A stretch of 64,000 nucleotides of DNA from assembly GCA_037039685.1 (NCBI GenBank), contig JAWNGF010000004.1, positions 5,022,001-5,086,000 on the forward strand, given 5' to 3'. Position 1 is the stretch's first letter. Each line of letters starts with the position of its first letter. The translations under genes and the position numbers were made by a program. Positions 1 to 10,170 of the stretch are shown here, piece after piece. The stretch is from Ceratobasidium sp. AG-K (taxonomy: Eukaryota > Basidiomycota > Agaricomycetes > Cantharellales > Ceratobasidiaceae). The notes beneath the pieces are model-generated. The model was given only the letters and a program-made list of their open reading frames with translations, searched no databases and had not been told where the DNA came from.

Positions 1-46
1 CGTCTACATACTACTCTCGTGGCAACGAACTTACTACCCATCTACT

Positions 47-3000
47 TCACTCGTCCCACCGAATCTTCTTTGCATACTCGCGAATCCTTGAAACAAACCG
101 CTCTTCTACCTCTTCGCCTCTTCCGGCCGCAACTCGAAGTACTGCCTTATTTAATGCCTCTGAACCCAAGATATCAATATGGTCCGAGGTAGTTTGCCCG
201 CCGCGAGGATCATAAGGTTCGGGTTTGTGTGCCATCTGTAAGTATTATATAGGAAACAGAAGATAATTAGCATTGCCCGACCGAGTCAAATCAGTGAACT
301 CGCCTCTTGGGTTATCACTTTCACTCCATAAGGGTTCCACCTGCTGCCAGGCTTCCAGCCTTCTACGCACATGGCACCAAGGGACAAGAGCGCCACCGTG
401 CCATCTCCCTCGCCTTCCAACGGCAATATGATCCAGGTCAGGTATGTACTATGCACGGATGGATTATAACCCACCGATTTTAACTCCGCTTTTTACCTAG
501 GCGACGAAGCCATAATTAGCTTATCACATCGCACGAAAAACAAAACAAAAAACGAAGGGAGATGCAGAAGTATTATACATCTAACTTTGGGAGGGGGGGG
601 GGGCGGGCAACGCAGGGACAAGCTTTACAAAATGCAACATACTTTGGGTACTCCCGTGTCATTATGCACAGCAACGTCGATGAAGTTCCTCCTTGAGAGT
701 GGCAAATCAAGAGGTGCTCTCTGGGTCATGCAAGTGGTATTACTCCCGTCCAAATCAGCGGCGCACTCGTCCCCAGGAGTAGAAGTTCCCGGGCTCTCGT
801 GCTCAAATTCCGTGGCGGCATACCAGTAGGAGCGCTACCCAAGGGTCGCGTGAGCAGACTCGACATCAATCCCAATTGCAGGTGCTAACCTCCGTATCCT
901 TACCATGACCGTATAGACAGTATATACGCATGCTCTTTAGATAGTAGCAATTTCAGCCCGCTATCCATTTTCTAACAGCCAACCGAACTTACTGGAGCGT
1001 TGGGCAGCTTGACCTCCAATGGGTTTGAGAACTTGGTATGATCATCGTCGTTCTTAGCTAGTTGTTCAGGGTCCCTCTCAATACCATATGAATAGTTCCT
1101 CGCCATCATTTTCTGTCCCAGTCTACCATTAGACTCCAGACCCAATATTCGACTTGCCACTCACCTGCCATTTCTCCTCTACATTCCCGAGGAGCCAGTT
1201 CCCCGCTTGTGCAGCGCTCATGTTCCCGGGAATGTCAGATCCACTTTGCACATGTGCCGCAGGCGGGGAAGCGCGAAAGTTGAAGAAGCGCGCGTGAGAG
1301 TCCTCGGGGGCAATGTCATCGGGGTCGTCTGGCGCGCCATAAGGACCGGCATGCTGGGACTCGGCGTGAGTCAAGTTTGAAGTGGGTGTTGGACCACCAT
1401 CGGTATTGAAGGGCGAAGGTGTACCCCAAACCGCGTCTCCCCCCTAATCATCCAGTTAAAGAGCGGGGAGAAGGTCGGCAAAAAGACCTACCTTGATCCA
1501 CATACTCGCGCTTCCTGCCCAGCTACGGAATAACCTGGCACGCTCTTTGCGAGAGAAAAACTGCACGAGTTTGCGTTAGCGATAACGAAATACCTCATCC
1601 TTGATTGAGCGAACCTTTTCAAGTACTGATAAAATAGGACTAATCAGTCATTGTGGCAAACAAAATGGGAATGCTTACCATATGCTCCTGCAGGGTTGAT
1701 CTCCACTGTATCTCTCATCTCGCCAGATACAAATGCGGCCATTGCCTTGGGCTATGTATTTGGATCAGAGATCGACGATCATATCTCGACGAGGTTATCT
1801 AGCGCTTACAACACCCTGTATTCAATATGGGAGTTCTTGATCTTGCATCGACAATAGGCACGGAACAGATGACGCACCAGCAAGGTCCCAGCGACATTAA
1901 CGAACGCTTCAATATGGTCCTGTACGAAGATGAATTGACATATGCTCGGTCGAGCGCTGTACTTACCTCCACCCAGTTTGGTCCGCCGTTCCCGTAGCTT
2001 GGCGCTTCGACCCACTTCAAGCTACGGAGTTGTTAAGTCAGCCTTAGTGCATAGAATCTTGAACTCGAGAACATACAAATACTAAATCAAGTCAGAATAG
2101 ACCAATGAGAGCGTAGTTGAAACTCAGCTTACCATGACCACAGTTCCTCCCATGCTATGACCTGATACAAACAAGGACGGGTCAATCGAGCTAGCTTCCC
2201 TTAATCTCCAATCAAGAAAGCAACGCACTAACTAATACAACTTTCTTCCCTTGTCGTTTCCTACATCCTGATTAACCCTAATGCTCGTTTCATCCGTGAT
2301 GTACATACTTGAATGTCTCAACCTGTGCTTTGAGTCTTTACGAGGACTCAGCGGAGCTAAGGTAGCATGGTGCCTAAATGTGAATGCGTACCTCGAAAAG
2401 TAACCATCTCTAACCTCTAAATTATAATATGATAATCTCCAATCATATGCGGCCATGTTTAAGTTGTTCGTATCATAGTTTATTACAGCCAGATTTTCAA
2501 TAATTTTAGACCTAGTCGATAAGGTTAGTACGTGCGTGATATGTCGCCAGCTGCCTGGTTTACCAAATCCAATATCCTGCAGGCCACGAGGTGAGTAACA
2601 CCCTATCGTGTGACCACGGTCAAATATATGCCTACCTGGCATAAAAGTGCTCGCGGCATCTAGTCCTTGCGCAGCGCGGACCTTGATACCGGGGGGATCC
2701 AAGCCTGTATCGGGGTCGAGCATGAGTGCCGCGATCCAGCGCTCTCGGTCCGTTATTACTGCCCGGACCATAGTAGTGGTGCCCCAAAGGCGCTTGCGAA
2801 AGTACGGTCGATAATCGGGCGACGTGGTCCAGGATTCAAGTCCCTAAATTTGACGGAGAATGAATTTAGACTTACTTGAGAGATAGTGTGAGATACTTAC
2901 TGTCGAGACGATGCCAGGTATAAGGATAACTGGGTGTTCCGCCTCCAGGCCTTGCTCTTTCAAAGCCGTGCCAACTCGAAAGTCGTTACTTTCCGCCCAA

Positions 3001-3491
3001 AGCTTCCCGGGAGTTGACTTGGATATCGATTCGGTTATCTGGCCCCATTCGAATTCGAGACCAGGGAGGGTAAGACTGGACAGGTCATACTCTTCGAGGA
3101 GGAGTGCAATGTTCGGAGGTAGAGGAGAAAGGATAAAGAATGATGCTAGTATACCGACTAAAGTTCTCAACAATCTCAGCAACGAAATGTTGTGCGCCGT
3201 GATTGAAACTCACGCGCCAAGCCAAGTGGAAATAATACACGTCGTTTGCCGATAAACCACTCCTGTCACACAACGTGAAGGTGAACTGTGTACCATGACC
3301 AAAAAGCTTACATCGAGCCTTCCTCTAGCATTCTGAAATTTATGTTTCTGCAATTTTGTAATGGTGTCGAGAGAAACAACTACGCTCTCCTCACCAGCGG
3401 TCGGGGTTGGTACCTCGGGAACCGCATCGGCTTCTGGAGTTGGAGGAGTGGAGGGTTTCCCTCTTCTTCGTAGGTTAGGTAGCCCGAGCAT
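47..3491 (-). CDS. Phospholipid:diacylglycerol acyltransferase (PDAT, Lro1-like), 22 exons, 714 aa
   Basis: Transfers an acyl chain from a phospholipid to diacylglycerol to make triacylglycerol; known members are ER membrane proteins of the LCAT family. I built the model exon by exon: 3312-3491, 3214-3262, 2901-3157, 2636-2843, 2564-2576, 2392-2511, 2309-2335, 2133-2205, 2077-2081, 1967-2021, 1878-1919, 1810-1815, 1679-1751, 1615-1625, 1492-1560, 1165-1443, 993-1112, 890-934, 643-834, 475-496, 304-413, 47-235. The sum is 2145 nt and every junction keeps frame. A membrane segment lies at about residues 66-86, followed by HPVILIPG, GYWIW, the nucleophile elbow GHSMGG (Ser302), GEGDGTV (Asp619) and TTSDH (His671), i.e. 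the LCAT-type Ser-Asp-His triad. Four exons are only 13, 5, 6 and 11 nt, and the last intron appears to use a GC donor. Length fits the family (yeast Lro1 is 661 aa). The gene looks intact; start ATG at 3491. Confidence 0.93.
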
Positions 3492-3539
3492 TAGGCCGGC
3501 CCAGTATCGCTATGTAGTGAGGCGAACTACAATGGTCGT

Positions 3540-4377
3540 TTGAAACTACGCCGTTGACGTCACGTGTAGAAACGGAATTATAAGTTTAATTTAGACAGTG
3601 AGAAATATGACGTTATGAGTGTCACGTGCAGTATAACCCAGACAAGATAAATTTACTCTCCAAACCCCCTGCCCTTTCGGCGAGCGACGTATCCACATGT
3701 CCTGCAAATCCCTACTACAACCCATCTGGGAGAACGATGCAAAGACGAAGGAAAGGACTGCTTCCCTGTAAGATCTCGTCGCGGCGGGAACGACCGAAAA
3801 CGGTGGCGCAAAAAGCAGCACTAGAATCGTCGCCCAAGCCCCTTTCCTGTCCCCTGAACTCAAAGTCCTAGCCGAGAGCCTTTCCCGTAACATCTGCTCC
3901 TCAATGGAACATATTAGGCAGATTGGGCAGCTCTGATTACCACCTGGACCTCATCTACCCCTCGTGCGCAGCTTGTACTCATCCGGAATCATACAAAAAG
4001 GCGAACAGGCAATTTCCTGCAACTCCCCCAAATTGAAGGCCCTTAAAAAAGTGCAAAACCTGCCCATCGTACTTCCGTGAAAGTATGATCGATTGCTCAT
4101 ATATATTCACGGGCGGTATGCGTGGTTATTTCCTCAACTTCTCACAGGCCTACTAGAGTACTTCTGCCCTCTAGTGACGCCTGTAACCAGTTGGCCCTTT
4201 CTCATCTGTTTCCCTTCAACTCATTCGATATCAATGGAGATCTGCTGTCCTATTTCGCACCATAGTTGCGGGAGGTACTCCCTGCCACGCGAGGCGCTTG
4301 GGGTACTGGGATGTTGGTGAGCACAATAGCACGTTACCACTGGACTAGGTTTTGAGCCACCGACTGCAGTCTGGCAC
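3540..4377. other. No confident gene between the PDAT start and the WW-like gene
   Basis: Short open stretches exist on both strands (for example 3591-3893 minus and 3626-3871 plus), but none shows a recognisable domain or a convincing splice structure. Upstream exons of the plus-strand WW-like gene that follows could lie here. The divergent promoter of the acyltransferase gene must also be here, at its left edge. Confidence 0.4.
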
Positions 4378-5160
4378 AAGGAAGTTCTCTTGAAAGGTGT
4401 GCTATACTTTTCCAGAGAGGCATGCGTTTCTAAATTTCACGTACGTGAACTCGCGTATAGCGCTGACCATCCCGTTGTGGCCGCCACCCTTGATCGGTTG
4501 ACGAATGGGTATCAGGAGCATGTCTCTCATGATGGTCGGGTTTACTTTAAGCACGAATATTTTTTGACGCCCTGCAATGTTAAGCACCGCGCTGTAGATA
4601 TATCATTCCAACACGCCAAGAGTCAGATCAACCGTTGTTTAGAGGCTCACAATGTTAGCCTTGGCTCGCATGAGGTAGTTGTGGTTCTTCATGACCTGCC
4701 ACCTACCGAGTTAGGATTTTACTATTATGTGGTTGATCATGAACATGGACGAATCATCGATACTTTTGCACATTTACAGGGCGTTCCGGGGATAGAGAAT
4801 GGTATATTGATTTTTTCTTTGGGGCACGAGTCTTTGTGCTAAATTACCTGCCGAAGTTGGCATTTACAATGGGCCCACGCAGAGTGAAGCCGAATACTGG
4901 TACCATGTTTCTGTGTTCCCCACTCACCGACCGTGCACATCCAGAGCCTATGATGACGCTTGCAGTCTTGCTCGCAAGCTCGTAAGGGAACGCCGTGAGC
5001 CACAGCTAGTTCACATTTATTCGGAACCTCTCTGACAAGGAGCGCCAGTTGAATTTTCAGACATACCCCATCCGGAGCGTGAAATATCCCTTCATTACCT
5101 CCTAAGTCGTTTCGACCGAAACAACATCGACATGTATGCGACTTTCTCAGTCGGCAAGTT
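4378..5160 (+). pseudogene. WW-domain-like protein, degenerate copy A
   Basis: An open frame from about 4378 to 4801 reads into a segment resembling the WW-like proteins common in Rhizoctonia and relatives: a GYQEHVSHDGRVYF stretch (WW-like, first Trp replaced by Tyr) and a GFYYYVVDHEHGRIIDTF stretch (strand plus aromatic sites). A plausible intron (gtatat at about 4801 to cag at 4872) joins it to SEAEYWYHVSVFP. The frame then stops near 5033, and a following segment ending HYLLSRFD is also soon closed by a stop. No convincing ATG is visible. A second, shorter relative lies at 6.7-7.2 kb. The family assignment rests on remembered resemblance only; it could be a gene whose remaining exons I cannot place. 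Confidence 0.4.
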
Positions 5161-5510
5161 AATTGTTGAACCGCTACCCTAATTTAACCTCATGGTTAGC
5201 AGCCAGGATAATGCTGAGCGTTTTCGATGTTTCCTCGAAAGAATGCCTTCCTGTCGAGACTCCACCTCGGTCAACCCTTCTGCAAAGCTTCATAGGCGTT
5301 GTGGGTGTAGACGTTGTGCCTCTCTTGATTTTAACTGACGATGAGATCGCAGTTTACCGGCGTTTTTGGAGCTACGGAGCATGAAGATGATCATGAGGAT
5401 GCCTCCGTGCGGCATGCTTCCGCAGAGCCCAACCCAGACTTAGTTATGTCGGGTGTAAGGTGCCGAGTTGGCTGGAATGCGGGTAGCGAATAAAGGTTAT
5501 GAGACTTGGA

Positions 5511-6188
5511 TTATGCAGAATTGGTTGGTCTCCTCAGGTGTTGTAGTTCTGCCATATAACTAATCAGGAGTACATAATCGCAATTATTAGCAAAATTTAA
5601 AAATTGACAACAAGAGGCGCTCGCTTTCTGGTTCAATGAATATGGAATTGAGAACTGCCCTATCACGGTCGGCCGTAGCAAGCGTTGGCGCCCTTGTGTC
5701 GGCTCGAACTTAACGACGACTGGCGGCCCGACTAAGCGTGCAACCTTAACATATAAAGTTAAAATTGCACCCGTATCACTGGCGGCAAACCACTGACATC
5801 CTCTAGAGTATTTTCCTTCGCTTCGCCTTCGAGGGGTTGCGATCCCATCCCTGATCGCATCAAGGACAGGTTTGTTTTGACTTGCAATTTGGCGACTGCG
5901 AATTTCGGCTGGGACTTGAGGACCATCTATGTTACATACTTCAACAGCCTTGAGCTTCAAGTTGGCCCTCACATAAGCCGTTACACCTAGTGGTTGTTGG
6001 AGACAAGCAGCCCCCTGAGCCCACTGACTTATATTTGCGCCCCCTGGGGCACGTACACCGCCGTGCCGGCGTGGATATACGGGTACTTTCTTCGTCTTCA
6101 CAATCCCGTCGACACGGACCAGAGTACTCGGAAGGGGACTCCAGGTGCAGGGTAACCCGGTGATCGTGATGATTGCGCCTCCAGCCAT
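5511..6188 (-). CDS. Hypothetical ORF, 225 codons, weak C2-like start
   Basis: Single open frame with an ATG at 6188, converging on WW-like copy A. I do not recognise the protein. Its first 45 residues (ITITGLPCTW, then VRVDGIVKTKKVP) have the rhythm of a degenerate C2-type beta sandwich, as found at the N-termini of some agaricomycete proteins. The rest has no motif I can name. It is not low-complexity and has no membrane segment or signal peptide. It may be an exon of a larger gene, a decayed fragment or chance; codon bias was not tested. Confidence 0.3.
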   Translation of the reverse strand: MAGGAIITITGLPCTWSPLPSTLVRVDGIVKTKKVPVYPRRHGGVRAPGGANISQWAQGAACLQQPLGVTAYVRANLKLKAVEVCNIDGPQVPAEIRSRQIASQNKPVLDAIRDGIATPRRRSEGKYSRGCQWFAASDTGAILTLYVKVARLVGPPVVVKFEPTQGRQRLLRPTVIGQFSIPYSLNQKASASCCQFLNFANNCDYVLLISYMAELQHLRRPTNSA

Positions 6189-6673
6189 TTCAAACCCACT
6201 GCTCTTCGATTTCCGCGACTGGTGCTAGTACGTTCCCGCATGCCTCTCAATGAACTTAATATAGGCATTTGATCGCTTTGATTCTTCGACACTGGGCGGT
6301 CGCCACTTCTATAATATGGTCTCGTATATATGAGTGCCCAGCCACAGACCTCCTTGCTGCAACGACTTCGCTGAAACGATTCCTTCACTCTACGACATTC
6401 TATAGATATATTCTTAGTTATATTTCTCTCACCTGCTTCTCATTTCTCTTCAATCATGTCCAACCAATTGCGAGGCGCCCGTCCAGTTTTTCCCAGTTTT
6501 TCACTGGGAGACCAAGGGAAAAGGTGATTATAATGTCTTCCTATACACGCATACTAACCTGTATCATACTCAGATGCTTAGATAAGAGTCGACGCATGCC
6601 CAAGTATGTGTTTTGTGGTTTCCGGTGATGACCTAATGTAAGGCCTAACAGTACGCCTAGTTCTTCTCAGGGG

Positions 6674-7200
6674 TTGGAGCTTCAACATCATCAATTATAC
6701 CACGGTTCTTCTTACCGATACCACAAATACCTCAACTTCCTCACTATTAACAACTTATATGACAACTCGGTCCTCGAGACGTTTCTTCAAGCAACTCTCT
6801 CGATATCTCGGAGCTTGAGCTCGAGTGATTGTTCATTCCGAAAGAACCCCATGGATATTGTGATCGTCATTCGATGTCTATCGACCGCCAACCCAAAATG
6901 GGCATACTATGTCGCCGACCATTCTACGCAGACAGTCAAATGGTTCGATGGAACTGCTCCACAATACTCAGATGTCAATGACCGTGAGCCACTATTTCTT
7001 GTCGTTGTTGATGTGTTGACTTCATGTCTGCCCTATTAGCACAGATGAGAGATGCTGCCGAGTATTGGTACCACCGTAGCCGATTTCCCGCTCATCTTCA
7101 TTGTTCCCAAAATGATTATCGCGAGACAAGTGATCTCCTGGATCGGATGTCTGCGCCAGGGGGTCAATGTAGGCCCTTTCATCCTAAGAGCCAATGAAAT
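6674..7200 (+). pseudogene. WW-domain-like protein, degenerate fragment B
   Basis: The frame ending at 7039 contains WAYYVADHSTQTVKWFDG, which parallels YYYVVDHEHGRIIDTF in the fragment at 4.4-4.8 kb. The next segment, in another frame from about 7038, reads AEYWYHRSRFPAHL, which parallels AEYWYHVSVFPTH of copy A. The shared order (VVDH block, short intron-like gap, YWYH block) shows the two are paralogues. Upstream sequence to about 6260 is open in places but unrecognised. It is either a multi-exon gene I cannot complete or a pseudogene. Confidence 0.4.
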
Positions 7201-8681
7201 TTATTAGCTAACCACTTCAAAGACGATATAAATTGGTCGCAGACAGATATATTCAATTATAGAAGCAAATTAGATGGCGTCAAGTCTGCTCCGGTTCTGC
7301 AGGAGCAACAAACAGTAGTGATCGGTATGTTCTAGAACCAGAACGCTTAATCCCGCAGTAAACATGAGAGTTACCAGCTGGAACATATAGCGATCTACTA
7401 AAATACTCGTTACCCCAATTTTATAAACCCGACTTATCTCTCAAGTGCAAGATCATGAAATCGCTCGCCGGTGTAGTAAGTCCAGTCAACGCTCTAATTC
7501 AAACGCATATATCCCGACCTAATATAAACCAGGGAATGCCTAGATTTACCCATAACCTGAACCGTGCTCACGGGAATACCAGTCGGACCACGGCCCAGAT
7601 TATTCAAGATCACCGAGTTATTCGAGATCACCAGGGTACCCCGGATCCCTCGCCACACAATAGCGTCCACACAGGTAGAACTACCCCATCCCCGCCCTCG
7701 TCACAAAACAGCACACCACCCCATAACTCGAACTGAATCTTGAATACCATACCATGGGTATATAATTCGAATTAGATTTGTATCTGTCCGACATACACCA
7801 GAAGCTTACTGCATTTTTAGATTGACCGCTCGTGTAAATTGATGTCATGTATGATTTATCGCGTCCAAATAACATAGCCACTTCCCGCTTGTAATAACGG
7901 GAATTTTTATTCGTTCATTTCTCGGATTCGATCCTCTGGCAGGGAGCCCTACCCCGACTATTAATGGAATTGACTAACTATCCGTATGCTGTACAGTACC
8001 ATCGTTAGAGGTAGTGCCACGGTTGTTAGGGAGATAGCTCGCTAGTTCGTCCTACATCCCAAATTACACATCCGGTGTTGCCTGTCGATACCATCGTCTT
8101 GCTGGTGTAATGTTTTATCATCGGTTTGCTACGTAGTACAATAAGCTTCAGAGCTTGAACACTTTGTTGCCCTCCTGTGGACTGTGGGTAACATGATGCG
8201 AAGGGGCACGTGACAGGAAGCAGTTGGGTTGCCAACCACAACAAGAGTGCCGTCGAAGCAATTTAGCTGACTTTCGAAATGTTTCTTAGTGACGGTAAAT
8301 TAGTATCCTTGGGTGCTTTGTTTCTTTCGACCACCGGGAAATACGGCGTCGACGCCCGCTCTCAACGTGACTGCCACTCACTTGCAGGTCGCCACCAGAC
8401 TCGCTTTCAGTCTGGCTGCCTGTTGGGATCGGACCCGGACGCTCACCTCCTCGTGCTGGCCTCGAGAGAGTATATTTGAACATCACATCCTTTCCGGATC
8501 ACCCAGCAAACACACTCATTCGCCGCTTGAGCTATCTGTCGGCTTCGACGAGGCTCAAACCACATTTCCTCACTGTGCTGTCCTAGTTGGGTCGGTTGGG
8601 CTACTTGACTGTACCCGCCATTCTTTGCTTATTTACGCTGTTGCTTTATTTCTACCCACCTTCCTTTAAAGATACGGCCTT
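7201..8681. other. No supported gene
   Basis: A His/Pro/Ser/Thr-rich plus-strand frame (7455-7736) and several short frames are present, none with a domain, start context or splice structure that would support a gene. The right end (about 8500-8681) would hold the promoter of the membrane-protein gene that follows. Confidence 0.4.
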
Positions 8682-9998
8682 ATGCAGGACGTCACTCCTT
8701 CTACCATTCCCCGCCACCAAAGCCAACGGGTCTTACAGCTCGCTTTCGTTACCCTTATCATATCCACATGTACCGGGGCCAGTCCGATTCTGATCCCACG
8801 GGCGATTGTTCGCCCCATCCCCATGCCCGGATTCAAGGTCTCGGTTTTCGACGACATCACTGGAGCGCCCGTCCCGCAAGTACTAGCTTCGGATGGTGGT
8901 GGATTAATCAATGGCCAAATATTCTCGGCTCCTAATATGATATGGGCTATCGCGGCACTTACAATTGGGTTACCTCTTGGCATAGCTGGAGTGAGGCTTT
9001 GGAGAGTCACAACCGCATTGGGAGGGGGGCTTGTATTGGCTTTTGCCAGTAAGTGTCTTATACGATCCACCGATTCGACGTCAACTGACATTTTCACAGT
9101 GTGGGTCGCCTTGATAAATACAATATCTGAGGCTGGCTTTGCCTCGTCGCAGTCCATGTCCGATATGGTGCTCATCCTCATCACCGGAGCAGCGTTTCTT
9201 GTTGGCGTAATTAGTGGCGCGTTTCGCCTCCTCGTCCTCCCAGCGATGGCAGCTATTTGCGCCCTAGGCGGTGCATCAGTTGCCACCAGGGGCATTATAT
9301 TACGCCCTGGACTGCTCGTTCCGCCTGGATTGAATCAGCAGCTGGCATTCGTGAATATTGTCATCATTGCGGCGGGCGCATTATTGGGCAGCCTTAGCGT
9401 TATATTCAAGCGACGCGAGGGTATGGTAAGTGGCACGGAAGCTATATGGAGACCCTACTGAGAAGTATTTTAGATTTTCTCTACGGCCTCGATTGGTTCG
9501 TTCCTTGTCGCACTCACCGTTGACCTACTTCTCAACGGCCAGGACGGCATGAGCAGGGGATTAAGGTTCTTATTGGACATGAACGATAACCACTTGGCTG
9601 TAAGTAATTCCATCTCAATTTACCATATACTGCGTCGCACAAGTGCTCAATATCGTCTCAATACCTTTATATACAAATCCGTGAAACCTTGGCTGGCTCG
9701 AACCGAATGCGAATTGCCCCCTACTCTACGCCAACGTCCACTTTATGGTAATTCAGGATCTGGTTGGTGGTGGTTACAACCCTCCACTTTCGTCACAGAT
9801 CATTGTGGCCAGCTCGATAGGATTAGTGTACGTACATTCATTCCGATGTCGCTTGCACGATAGTTTTAATATACTGGATTTAGGCCAATACTCTCCTTGT
9901 TTCAACACTTTGCGTTCCCCGGGTCCTTCCAACCGCCCCGACCCCGCGATCGCACCCGGGCTTCCACCGGTGAGCATACTACCCTTGAGACTGCGTAG
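8682..9998 (+). CDS. TM7S3/TM198-like multi-pass membrane protein, 5 exons, 334 aa
   Basis: Exons 8682-9048, 9100-9425, 9474-9599, 9757-9827 and 9884-9998 add to 1005 nt in frame. All introns are GT-AG. An N-terminal hydrophobic stretch ending STCTGAS looks like a signal peptide, followed by a short lumenal region and then about six or seven hydrophobic helices. The IWAIAALTIGLPLGIAGVRLW block and the repeated Gly/Ala-rich helices fit the TM7S3/TM198-like domain found in many basidiomycete proteins. The C-terminus is a short Pro/Arg tail. No function is established for the fungal members. The gene appears intact and is separate from the immune-receptor cluster that begins just downstream on the other strand. 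Confidence 0.75.
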
Positions 9999-10170
9999 CC
10001 ACTGACTCGCCAACCCGTATTACCCTTGGACGTTCAATTCTCGGATGATGACCTACTCTAATCGACCCTTGACTTTGTGCCAAAGATGCATCGCTATCAA
10101 AACCCAACTCGATTCTTATTCCGCCTAGACCGGCCCCCGGTCCGACCTGGCGTAACTCTGTGCTTTCCCT

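Noticed and set aside
4310..4360. tRNA gene on the minus strand (TAGTCCAGTGGT, A-box-like)
   Set aside because: No B box or foldable T arm at the right distance.
7455..7736. Open frame of 93 codons, His/Pro/Ser-rich
   Set aside because: Low-complexity composition, no domain, no supporting splice sites or neighbours.
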